Assembly: GCA_946491915.1 (NCBI GenBank)
Contig: CAMLYR010000013.1
Coordinates: 1-24,595 of the forward strand
Origin: an uncultured Clostridium sp.
GTDB lineage: Bacteria; Bacillota_A; Clostridia; TANB77; CAG-508
DNA length: 24,595 nucleotides
Direction: 5' to 3'
Below are positions 1-5,482 of this stretch, piece after piece. A program made the position numbers and the translations under genes. A model generated the notes under the pieces. That model made no database searches and was not told where the DNA came from. It saw only the letters and a list, made by a program, of their open reading frames with translations. Position 1 is the stretch's first letter. Every line of letters begins with the position of its first letter.

Positions 1-151
1 ATAAGAAATGAATATATCACTGGATTGCCCATGAACATCCCTCATTTTTTTCTTTTAGAATTTCTGTGAAAATTTAGCTTATACAAAATTGTGTAATGAC
101 TTTATATTCTATATTTTTCGTTTTAATCAAATTAGAAAAAGGGAAAAATGA

Positions 152-179
152 GTCCGTCCCCAATTTCCCGATTTGTCCC
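152..179. repeat. Diverged family-2 GTCCC/GGGAC element
   Basis: A C-rich run containing CGTCCCCAATTTCCCGATT and TGTCCC. It resembles the better-preserved elements after dnaB (11864-11898) and after the giant surface gene (14015-14054) in its CGGGAAA and GGGGAC blocks. The arms no longer pair well, so this is probably a decayed copy. It lies beyond the terminator of the Spo0E-like gene. The assignment rests on similarity by eye only. Confidence 0.35.
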
Positions 180-214
180 AAAAAACATTCCCCACAAATA
201 ATATTGTAGGGAAT
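180..214 (-). terminator. Intrinsic terminator of the Spo0E-like gene
   Basis: On the minus strand ATTCCC and a TTGT-type arm pair with ACAA and GGGAAT around a short AT-rich loop (187-214). A run of six T residues follows. It starts 8 nt after the TGA of the 222-386 gene, as expected for a rho-independent terminator. Confidence 0.6.
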
Positions 215-221
215 CATTTTT

Positions 222-386
222 TCATATCAACGCTATTACTGGTTTTTTTTTATTATCTTTATCATAATAAGACGCAATTAATTCATCAAGTTCTACACTA
301 ATCTTATAAATGATATGATAATCTTTTCCTTCTTCTATACTTTTATTTAATTTATCACGTAATTTACAAATTTCATCATTTAACAT
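222..386 (-). CDS. Spo0E-like aspartyl-phosphate phosphatase family protein
   Basis: A 54-residue protein starting MLNDEICKLRDKLNKS. It is short, charged and predicted helical. It carries SVELDELI, which matches the S-x-x-x-D signature (SQELD-like) of the Spo0E family, together with the usual spacing from an N-terminal L-R-x-K-L helix. Family members are helical-hairpin phosphatases that dephosphorylate Spo0A~P and so delay sporulation; that role is family knowledge, not shown here. The start is fixed by AAAGGAGAGATAGA just ahead of the ATG, and a terminator follows the TGA. A candidate extended -10 promoter lies upstream, with a Spo0A-box heptamer further up. The C-terminal K-rich tail is unremarkable. 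The gene is monocistronic and points to a spore-forming host. Another small helical regulator is the main alternative. Confidence 0.78.
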   Translation of the reverse strand: MLNDEICKLRDKLNKSIEEGKDYHIIYKISVELDELIASYYDKDNKKKPVIALI

Positions 387-428
387 TTCTATCTCTCCTT
401 TTCTCTATTTTATCTTCTGTATATTTAT

Positions 429-457
429 AAATTACCACACAAAAATCTCTCCGTCAA
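429..457 (-). promoter_or_regulatory. Candidate sigma-A promoter of the Spo0E-like gene
   Basis: On the minus strand TTGACG (452-457) is followed after 17 nt by TAATTT (429-434), preceded by TGG as an extended -10. The -10 hexamer is weak. The implied leader before the ATG at 386 is about 35 nt. A second TTGACA lies at 475-480 but has no good -10 at a suitable distance. Confidence 0.4.
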
Positions 458-506
458 GCTATTTCACTTGTTTTTGTCAAGTTTCGTATGACGAATTTTT
501 ACAATT

Positions 507-513
507 TTCGACA
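507..513 (-). promoter_or_regulatory. Possible Spo0A binding box
   Basis: A perfect TGTCGAA heptamer on the minus strand, equal to the 0A-box consensus, about 50 nt upstream of the candidate -35 of the Spo0E-like gene. A single 7-mer can occur by chance once or twice in a window this size, so only its position gives it weight. Confidence 0.3.
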
Positions 514-522
514 CCAAAAAAT

Positions 523-570
523 AGAAAAAAACAGTATTATGATTTTTCCTATCTGAATACTGTTTTTTCT
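523..570. terminator. Terminator after the M16 peptidase pair
   Basis: AGAAAAAACAGTATT pairs almost perfectly with AATACTGTTTTTTCT around a 17-nt loop. The A-tract and T-tract arms make it bidirectional in form. It begins about 38 nt after the stop of the 608-1882 gene and separates the M16 operon from the Spo0E-like gene. Confidence 0.7.
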
Positions 571-607
571 ACCTTCCGCATTTTCCACAAGTAAATATCT
601 AATTTTT

Positions 608-1882
608 TTAATTTTTGACAATAGAAATTACCATTTTTTCTTCTTTAAATACATCATTTAACACCTGTGTTAAATATTCTACATCTATATTGTCTATTTG
701 ATTTAAATAATCGAAACTATTGATTCCCATAAAATAATTGCTTAAAAACATATTCGCAATATTTTCAACATCATTATAATCTTTCACATATTCTCCATAA
801 AGTTTCTTTTTTATTCTGTTAAAATCATTTTCAGATATTCCTTCTTGTTTTTGCCTATTTATCTCTTGTTTGATTCTGTTATATACTTGTTCTGGTTCAT
901 TTGATTGTCCTGAAATTAATACATGAGCATAGTTTTCTGAAAATTCATAACTTCCCCCAATTCCTCCAGAAACAATGCCTTCATCATATAATTTCTTATA
1001 TAATGGTGAGCTTTTTCCTATCAATAGTTCTAATAGAATTTGAATAGCAATATCTCTTTTAATCATTTCTTGTGGATTGTCTATTGGTTTTGCCTTTATG
1101 GCAATTGTATACATAGGTCTACTTACTTCCATTTTTTCTTCTATTTTTTCTTTTACAATCGTATCTGGTTCTTCTGGATAAAATGTTTGTATTTCTCCAT
1201 TTGCTTTACTGTCTTTTAACCTTTTTTTGATTTCTTCTAACATATTTTCTGGTTCAAAATCACCACACACTACAATTGCCATATTCGATAAGTTATAAAA
1301 TGTATGATAACATTTATATAAAATCTCCTTGTCTATTTTACTAATAGAATCTATTGTTCCAACAACATCAATTTTTACAGGGTGATTATGGTATAGAATT
1401 TGCATGGCATTTAAGTATACTTTCCAATCTGGAGAGTCATCATACATCATAATTTCTTGTCCAATAATTCCTTTTTCTTTTTCCACATTTTGATCTGTAA
1501 AATAAGGATTTTGTACATAATCCATTAATTCATCCATAGCTGGATAAAAGTTATCTGTACACCCAAATAAATATGCTGTCATATCATTTGTTGTAAAAGC
1601 ATTGGCATCTACTCCTAAAGCTGTTAAAGTATCTAAACTATTTGTGCCATTTTCTTGTTCAAATAATTTATGCTCTAAAAAATGGGCAATACCATTTGGC
1701 ACTTCCGTTTTTGCATTTTCTCCAGGAACAATAAATACATTCTCATTTGAACCATAGTTGGTTCCCCATATCATATATTTTTTCTTCATTCCTTTTTTCG
1801 GAATAATCATGACTGTTAAGCCATTTTCTAAATTTTCCAAATATAACTTTTCCTTTACTTTTGAATTTTCTATCACTTGCAT
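608..1882 (-). CDS. ymfH: M16 family zinc metallopeptidase (YmfH-like)
   Basis: A peptidase of the pitrilysin/insulinase (M16) family. The inverted zinc motif H-F-L-E-H is at about residues 67-71 from the chosen start. The third metal ligand is probably the Glu in GQEIMMYDD about 72 residues later. The length (424 residues) suits single-chain bacterial M16 proteins that work as pairs. It is the second gene of a two-gene operon with the M16-like gene at 1903-3165. That matches the Bacillus ymfF-ymfH arrangement, where one partner is catalytic and the other is not. Start choice: an upstream in-frame ATG at 1900 has no ribosome binding site, whereas the ATG at 1882 is preceded by GGGAG at 8-nt spacing. 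Using 1900 would add six residues. No signal peptide is seen, so it is probably cytosolic. Substrate unknown. Confidence 0.9.
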   Translation of the reverse strand: MQVIENSKVKEKLYLENLENGLTVMIIPKKGMKKKYMIWGTNYGSNENVFIVPGENAKTEVPNGIAHFLEHKLFEQENGTNSLDTLTALGVDANAFTTNDMTAYLFGCTDNFYPAMDELMDYVQNPYFTDQNVEKEKGIIGQEIMMYDDSPDWKVYLNAMQILYHNHPVKIDVVGTIDSISKIDKEILYKCYHTFYNLSNMAIVVCGDFEPENMLEEIKKRLKDSKANGEIQTFYPEEPDTIVKEKIEEKMEVSRPMYTIAIKAKPIDNPQEMIKRDIAIQILLELLIGKSSPLYKKLYDEGIVSGGIGGSYEFSENYAHVLISGQSNEPEQVYNRIKQEINRQKQEGISENDFNRIKKKLYGEYVKDYNDVENIANMFLSNYFMGINSFDYLNQIDNIDVEYLTQVLNDVFKEEKMVISIVKN

Positions 1883-1902
1883 CTGTTTTTCTCCCATCAT
1901 TA

Positions 1903-3165
1903 TTAATTTCTCAAAAAATATATTGTATTGATTTCCACTTTATTGGCTACTTGTATAACATCTTCTTTTGTTACTTTTCCTATTCTTTCTATATACTCAT
2001 CAACTGATTTTTGATTTCCAGACATTTCTTGTCCAAAATAATAGGTAATACTTGTATCTTGCTCATCATCAATTGTTTTTATAGATGATATAATTGCTTT
2101 TTTGGCATTTTCTACTTCTTCTTCTGTAAAATCTCCATTTTTCATATCTTCTAATTGTTTCTTTATTAAATTGAATGCCTTTTCATAATTTGAAATTTCT
2201 ATTCCACAATTTACAAATATATTGTCTTTATATCGAAAATATCTAGAGCTTGCTTCATATGCTAAATTTGCTTTTTCTCTAACATTTTGAAATATTTTAG
2301 AATTTGCACTTCCACCCAAAATGGTATTATATATCATAACATTATATTTTTCATCTTCATTTTGTGAATTAACATCTAACCCTACTACTAGTTTTCCCTG
2401 CATAACATCCATTGTTTCTATTTTTTCGCCTTGTTTAACGGTATTTTTTTCACTTTCTGTATTATAGCTAGGTTTTCTCTCTTGCAATTTTTTAACATTT
2501 TGGTTCTCTGTTATGATATTTTCTACTTCTTCATTGACATTTCCTGAAACAAAGATATCTATTTTACATTGCTCAATTAATTGTTTATATCTTTCATACA
2601 AATTGACTTCATTAATATTATTTAAATCTTCTACATAACCAAATCTATATAGACCAAATGGTTTCCCTTTATACATTTCTTCTATACATCTATCTAATGC
2701 ATATCTTCTTTTATTATCAATTCTTCCTTCTATTCTTAACTTCATATTATTTTTTTCTTGTTCTACATATTCTTTTTTGAAAGCATTGTTCTCCATTAAT
2801 GGGTTGAATATAATATCTAAAATGTTTTCAATAGATTTTTTTAATATTTTTTCATTTGTTTGTGGTAGAAATGCATCATTTATAGATTCAATATAAAACT
2901 TTAATACTTGATTATCTCCTGTTTTATCAATACCACAGTCAAAACTAGCACCATATAATTCTTCTAATTGTTTGCTAATCTCTTCTTGTGTTTTCATGTT
3001 ATTGGTTCCTCTTCTTAATACAGCTGAAATAAGTGCATTTGCTGTTACAGTCTCTCTTTCAAGTTTTGTTGTTAAAAACACAGCCACTAAATTTGTTTTA
3101 AATTTGTCTGTATTTAAAACATGAAGTTTAATTCCTTTTTTGATTTCTTTTTTTGTATCGTTCAT
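1903..3165 (-). CDS. ymfF: M16-like protein lacking the zinc motif (YmfF-like)
   Basis: A 420-residue M16-fold protein. Where active members carry HxxEH it reads LISAVLRRGTNN, so it should not bind zinc. Its C-terminal half keeps the family's conserved block NLAYEASSRYFRYKDN (about residues 298-313), whose Arg/Tyr pair helps substrate binding in active M16 pairs. It is therefore the likely non-catalytic partner of the neighbour at 608-1882, 20 nt downstream and in the same operon. The start ATG follows AAGGAAAGGAAAC, a usable purine-rich binding site. Upstream lies an extended -10 promoter and a leader with an inverted repeat. B. subtilis YmfF is the named parallel. The peptide substrate is unknown. 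Confidence 0.87.
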   Translation of the reverse strand: MNDTKKEIKKGIKLHVLNTDKFKTNLVAVFLTTKLERETVTANALISAVLRRGTNNMKTQEEISKQLEELYGASFDCGIDKTGDNQVLKFYIESINDAFLPQTNEKILKKSIENILDIIFNPLMENNAFKKEYVEQEKNNMKLRIEGRIDNKRRYALDRCIEEMYKGKPFGLYRFGYVEDLNNINEVNLYERYKQLIEQCKIDIFVSGNVNEEVENIITENQNVKKLQERKPSYNTESEKNTVKQGEKIETMDVMQGKLVVGLDVNSQNEDEKYNVMIYNTILGGSANSKIFQNVREKANLAYEASSRYFRYKDNIFVNCGIEISNYEKAFNLIKKQLEDMKNGDFTEEEVENAKKAIISSIKTIDDEQDTSITYYFGQEMSGNQKSVDEYIERIGKVTKEDVIQVANKVEINTIYFLRN

Positions 3166-3184
3166 ATGTTTCCTTTCCTTGATG

Positions 3185-3243
3185 TTTGGTATGTTTTATG
3201 CTAGGAATTTATTTATACACATATTTGTCTACAAAATACCAAA
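3185..3243. other. Inverted repeat in the M16 operon leader
   Basis: TTTGGTATGTTTT (3185-3197) pairs with AAAATACCAAA (3233-3243) across a 35-nt loop with a one-base bulge. It lies between the predicted transcription start and the ymfF-like start codon. It could be an operator or a leader hairpin. No regulator can be named. Confidence 0.35.
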
Positions 3244-3283
3244 TATCAAAATTCTTTAATTTTTCTGATTCATTCTGTTGTAT

Positions 3284-3292
3284 ATTATAACA
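3284..3292 (-). promoter_or_regulatory. Extended -10 promoter of the M16 operon
   Basis: TGTTATAAT on the minus strand is a perfect extended -10 (TGn-TATAAT). No good -35 is visible, which is tolerable for extended -10 promoters. It is about 120 nt from the ymfF-like ATG. The rest of the 3166-3558 gap holds the leader inverted repeat and the palindrome cluster at 3346-3519. Confidence 0.5.
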
Positions 3293-3345
3293 CATTTTTT
3301 ACTTTATTATTATATTTTTTGCAAATTTGCAACTATTTTAGGTAG

Positions 3346-3432
3346 GACAAATCTCGCTTCGCGAGAACTTTTCTCTACTTTTCTAACTTAACTATATATA
3401 TTTAAGTTCTCGAAGAAGCGTAAAGATTTGTC
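3346..3432. repeat. Long imperfect inverted repeat
   Basis: GACAAATCTCGCTTCGCGAGAACTT-type sequence at 3346-3370 returns inverted as AAGTTCTCGAAGAAGCG...GATTTGTC at 3404-3432, with small bulges and an AT-rich centre. The left arm also contains its own CTCGC/GCGAG hairpin. It encodes nothing recognisable. Size and form fit a small palindromic or MITE-like element. Confidence 0.6.
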
Positions 3433-3437
3433 GACGC

Positions 3438-3460
3438 GAAAAATTGCGTAGCAATTTTTC
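3438..3460. terminator. Perfect 10-bp hairpin, possible bidirectional terminator
   Basis: GAAAAATTGC and GCAATTTTTC form a perfect 10-bp stem with a 3-nt loop. The 3' arm ends in a T-tract on either strand. It is the most terminator-like of the three palindromes downstream of rpsU, about 100 nt after its stop. Confidence 0.5.
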
Positions 3461-3471
3461 TGTGCAACGTT

Positions 3472-3519
3472 GTTTTTTGTGGTATAGGAAAAAGCCATTT
3501 TTCCTATACCACAAAAAAC
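3472..3519. repeat. Perfect 22-bp palindrome downstream of rpsU
   Basis: GTTTTTTGTGGTATAGG followed by AAAAA pairs exactly with its inverted copy around a 4-nt loop. The stem starts 39 nt after the rpsU stop. A-T runs lie next to the loop, and no T-tract follows the stem on the minus strand, so it is not a textbook intrinsic terminator. It may protect or end the rpsU transcript. Confidence 0.65.
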
Positions 3520-3558
3520 GAGATATTAATCTCTATTAATACCCCGATCTTATATGTA

Positions 3559-3729
3559 TTAAAATTTTCTTTTTCTTGCTGCCTCAGATTTTTTCTTTCT
3601 TTTTACACTAGGTTTTTCATAATGCTCTCTCTTACGAACTTCTTGTAATACTCCATTTCTAGCACATTGTCTTTTGAATCTCTTTAGAGCATCTTCTATA
3701 TTACCATTATTAACTTTTATTTCTAACAT
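3559..3729 (-). CDS. rpsU: 30S ribosomal protein S21
   Basis: A 56-residue, strongly basic protein starting [20 protein letters not shown] and ending [12 protein letters not shown]. This is the S21 pattern: an N-terminal strand, a helix with RFKRQC, then [14 protein letters not shown] and an Arg/Lys-rich tail. S21 binds the small subunit near the anti-Shine-Dalgarno region and helps translation initiation. The length is normal for Firmicutes. The start is set by GGAAGGAGGGGAATTTAA just before the ATG. It has its own perfect consensus promoter, and its 3' side is closed by hairpins. The upstream gene is a J-domain membrane protein in the same orientation, but rpsU does not depend on it. Confidence 0.96.
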   Translation of the reverse strand: MLEIKVNNGNIEDALKRFKRQCARNGVLQEVRKREHYEKPSVKRKKKSEAARKRKF

Positions 3730-3795
3730 TTAAATTCCCCTCCTTCCGGTCATACGAAAACTGTATGTTGGGATAACCCTTATTCAACGATATAT

Positions 3796-3824
3796 ATTAT
3801 ACCTTATTGCCTCTCAGTTGTCAA
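3796..3824 (-). promoter_or_regulatory. Consensus sigma-A promoter of rpsU
   Basis: TTGACA (3819-3824), exactly 17 nt, then TATAAT (3796-3801) on the minus strand: a full match to both hexamers. The predicted leader is about 60 nt and contains a small CATAC/GTATG hairpin just before the ribosome binding site. Confidence 0.9.
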
Positions 3825-3840
3825 TAGAATTATTCTTAAA

Positions 3841-4434
3841 TTAAGAAAATAAACCTCCGATAAAGTTAAATATTGGATTTTCAAATAATAGCTGTCTCAT
3901 CCATCCATTGGTAAATGGTATAAACCATAATATAACACCAATGATAAGAAGTACTACTATTGTTAATCCCATTGCTAGCCAGTCTGTTTGATTCATTTTC
4001 CTTCTTTCTTTTTTTTGTGGTTTACTAGCAAATAAATCTCTTACTAAATCTATAAGCCCAAATATTGTTCCAACATTACTTTTGTTTTGTACATATTCTG
4101 TTTTTGCTTTTTTTCTTTTATTATTTAAAATATTCCTTTTTTGAGCAGTATTTTGTTGATAATTTTGTGTATTTTCGTTTGATATATTTTCCTCAGTTTG
4201 CATATTCCTTTGTCTTTGTCTTTGTAATTCTAAGTCATATTGTGATCTTAAAAAACTATCTGATAAGATATTATAGGCTTCATTAATATCTTTGAGTTTT
4301 CTTTCTGCTTCCTTTTTTTGGGCAGATGAATACAAATCTGGATGATATTTTTTTACTAATGTTTTATATGCTTTTTCTATGATTTCTGGTGATGCTTTTT
4401 CATTTACTTCTAATATTCTATAATAATCCTTCAT
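3841..4434 (-). CDS. J-domain (DnaJ-like) protein with C-terminal membrane segment
   Basis: A 197-residue protein. Residues 1-65 are a J domain: [15 protein letters not shown], the HPD motif at 31-33, then [15 protein letters not shown] domains stimulate DnaK-type Hsp70 ATPase through HPD. A polar Q/N/K-rich linker (about 70-150) follows. A single hydrophobic span, [20 protein letters not shown] (about 152-171), and a short amphipathic tail come last. There are no zinc-finger or G/F regions, so this is not DnaJ itself but a type III J-protein, probably tethered with the J domain in the cytosol. Start choice: an ATG two codons upstream (4440) touches its GAGGA, while the ATG at 4434 has it at 6-nt spacing and gives the usual KDYY start. 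The client is unknown. Confidence 0.85.
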   Translation of the reverse strand: MKDYYRILEVNEKASPEIIEKAYKTLVKKYHPDLYSSAQKKEAERKLKDINEAYNILSDSFLRSQYDLELQRQRQRNMQTEENISNENTQNYQQNTAQKRNILNNKRKKAKTEYVQNKSNVGTIFGLIDLVRDLFASKPQKKERRKMNQTDWLAMGLTIVVLLIIGVILWFIPFTNGWMRQLLFENPIFNFIGGLFS

Positions 4435-4480
4435 AATCATTCCTCTATCTTTTTTCTCTTTTGTACTTTTATTTTATCCT

Positions 4481-4520
4481 AAAAAAAAGAAAATAGCAAT
4501 ATAATTTGCTACTTTCTTTT
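4481..4520 (-). terminator. Intrinsic terminator of the cohesin gene
   Basis: On the minus strand AAAAGAAAGTAGCAA pairs with TTGCTATTTTCTTTT around a short AT loop, and the T-run continues for several bases. It starts 4 nt after the stop of the cohesin-domain gene. Confidence 0.75.
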
Positions 4521-4524
4521 ATAT

Positions 4525-5310
4525 TTATACTGCTCTTCTATATTTTATATAGAATACAACTGCTGATACAATTACTACACCAATTGCTATAATAATAACA
4601 TTTCTAAATCCAGCATAAGGTAATACTTTATTAGATGTTGTACCTTGATTGTTATTAGATGATGTGCCAATTTGATTTCTATTTGTATTACTATCACCTG
4701 CTGTATTATCATCTCCAACTGTATTATCGTCACCTACTATGTTATCATCTCCAACTGTGTTGTCATCTCCTGTTGTGTTATCTCCTCCGGATGGATTATC
4801 ATCATCTATTGGTGGATTAGTGCTTTGTTCTTCTATGGTTACAACTTCTGATATTCCTGTTCCGTCAATTGTCGTTGTACCTGAAGATCCTTGTATACTT
4901 TCTAGAGAAATTGTTGTATTTCCTAATGTTGCATTATCTAATACTTTAAAATTAATTGTTGCTGTATGTGTTCTTTCTTTAACTACTTCTGCATTACTTG
5001 TATTAGCTACCATGTTCCCCTCATTTTCTAAAACTTCCCATCCTTGAGCAGCTGTAACATCAACTAATTCTAATATATTTGTATCATATATAATTTTTGT
5101 TTGATAAGCACCAATTCCTTGATCTCCACTTGTAACATTCATATTGTCTATGATAATATCTACCGAAAAACTGTTTCCTGGATTTAAAGTAGTTGTTGAT
5201 GCTTCTAATTGTAATTCAAAATTTTCATCTGCCGCATATGATTTTGAAGCTATCATAATGAATAACATACTTAACATAGTCATTATAGCTACTAATTTTA
5301 TTCGTTTCAT
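4525..5310 (-). CDS. Cell-wall-anchored cohesin-domain protein (LPXAG-type sorting signal)
   Basis: 261 residues. A signal peptide (1-26, ending KSYAA) is followed by one cohesin-like domain at about 30-160: the strands FELQLEAST, VDIIIDNM, GIGAYQTKIIYDTNILEL and HTATINFKVLDNATLGNTTI are typical of PF00963. Then come a proline/acidic linker with tandem GDDNTV units (177-207) and a Ser/Asn-rich stretch. The C-terminal sorting signal has LPYAG at 230-234, a hydrophobic span and a basic KYRRAV tail. LPYAG differs from LPXTG by Ala for Thr. Cohesins bind dockerins, and the gene just upstream encodes a dockerin protein. I infer that this is the surface receptor for it. The start follows GGAGGAATACAA. 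Its 172-bp upstream gap has no clear terminator, so read-through from the LRR gene is likely. A weak TTGAAA/CAAAAT pair is also present there. Confidence 0.85.
   Translation of the reverse strand: MKRIKLVAIMTMLSMLFIMIASKSYAADENFELQLEASTTTLNPGNSFSVDIIIDNMNVTSGDQGIGAYQTKIIYDTNILELVDVTAAQGWEVLENEGNMVANTSNAEVVKERTHTATINFKVLDNATLGNTTISLESIQGSSGTTTIDGTGISEVVTIEEQSTNPPIDDDNPSGGDNTTGDDNTVGDDNIVGDDNTVGDDNTAGDSNTNRNQIGTSSNNNQGTTSNKVLPYAGFRNVIIIAIGVVIVSAVVFYIKYRRAV
4690..4782 (-). repeat. Tandem 15-18 nt repeats encoding the GDDNTV linker
   Basis: The linker of the cohesin protein is built from about six short units reading GDDNTT, GDDNTV, GDDNIV, GDDNTV, GDDNTA and GDSNTN. The DNA shows the matching periodic ACTGTATTATCATC-type pattern on the plus strand. 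Such in-frame repeats can change length by slippage and so alter the reach of the cohesin from the wall. Confidence 0.8.
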
Positions 5311-5482
5311 TTGTATTCCTCCATTATTAAAATATTACAATTTTATTTTGACATATTTTTATTTTTTTTTCAAGTGGTTCTTCATTTAATTTCTATTCTT
5401 TTATAATCGAATACTATAGAATGTTACTGTAGAGCTACTTACAAAGTTTATTACATTTTCATTACATTTTATTTTTGTTTTC

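Noticed and set aside
1903..3165. Broken or pseudogenised peptidase because HxxEH is missing
   Set aside because: The frame is intact, with a ribosome binding site and family C-terminal block. A non-catalytic partner is the normal state for YmfF-type proteins.
3472..3519. Textbook intrinsic terminator for rpsU at the 22-bp palindrome
   Set aside because: The stem is perfect but no T-tract follows it on the minus strand; T residues lie next to the loop. It is listed as a palindrome instead.
5311..5482. Terminator and strong promoter between the LRR and cohesin genes
   Set aside because: Only a 4-bp GTAG/CTAC stem and a weak TTGAAA/CAAAAT pair are present. The evidence is too weak to list either as a feature, so co-transcription remains likely.
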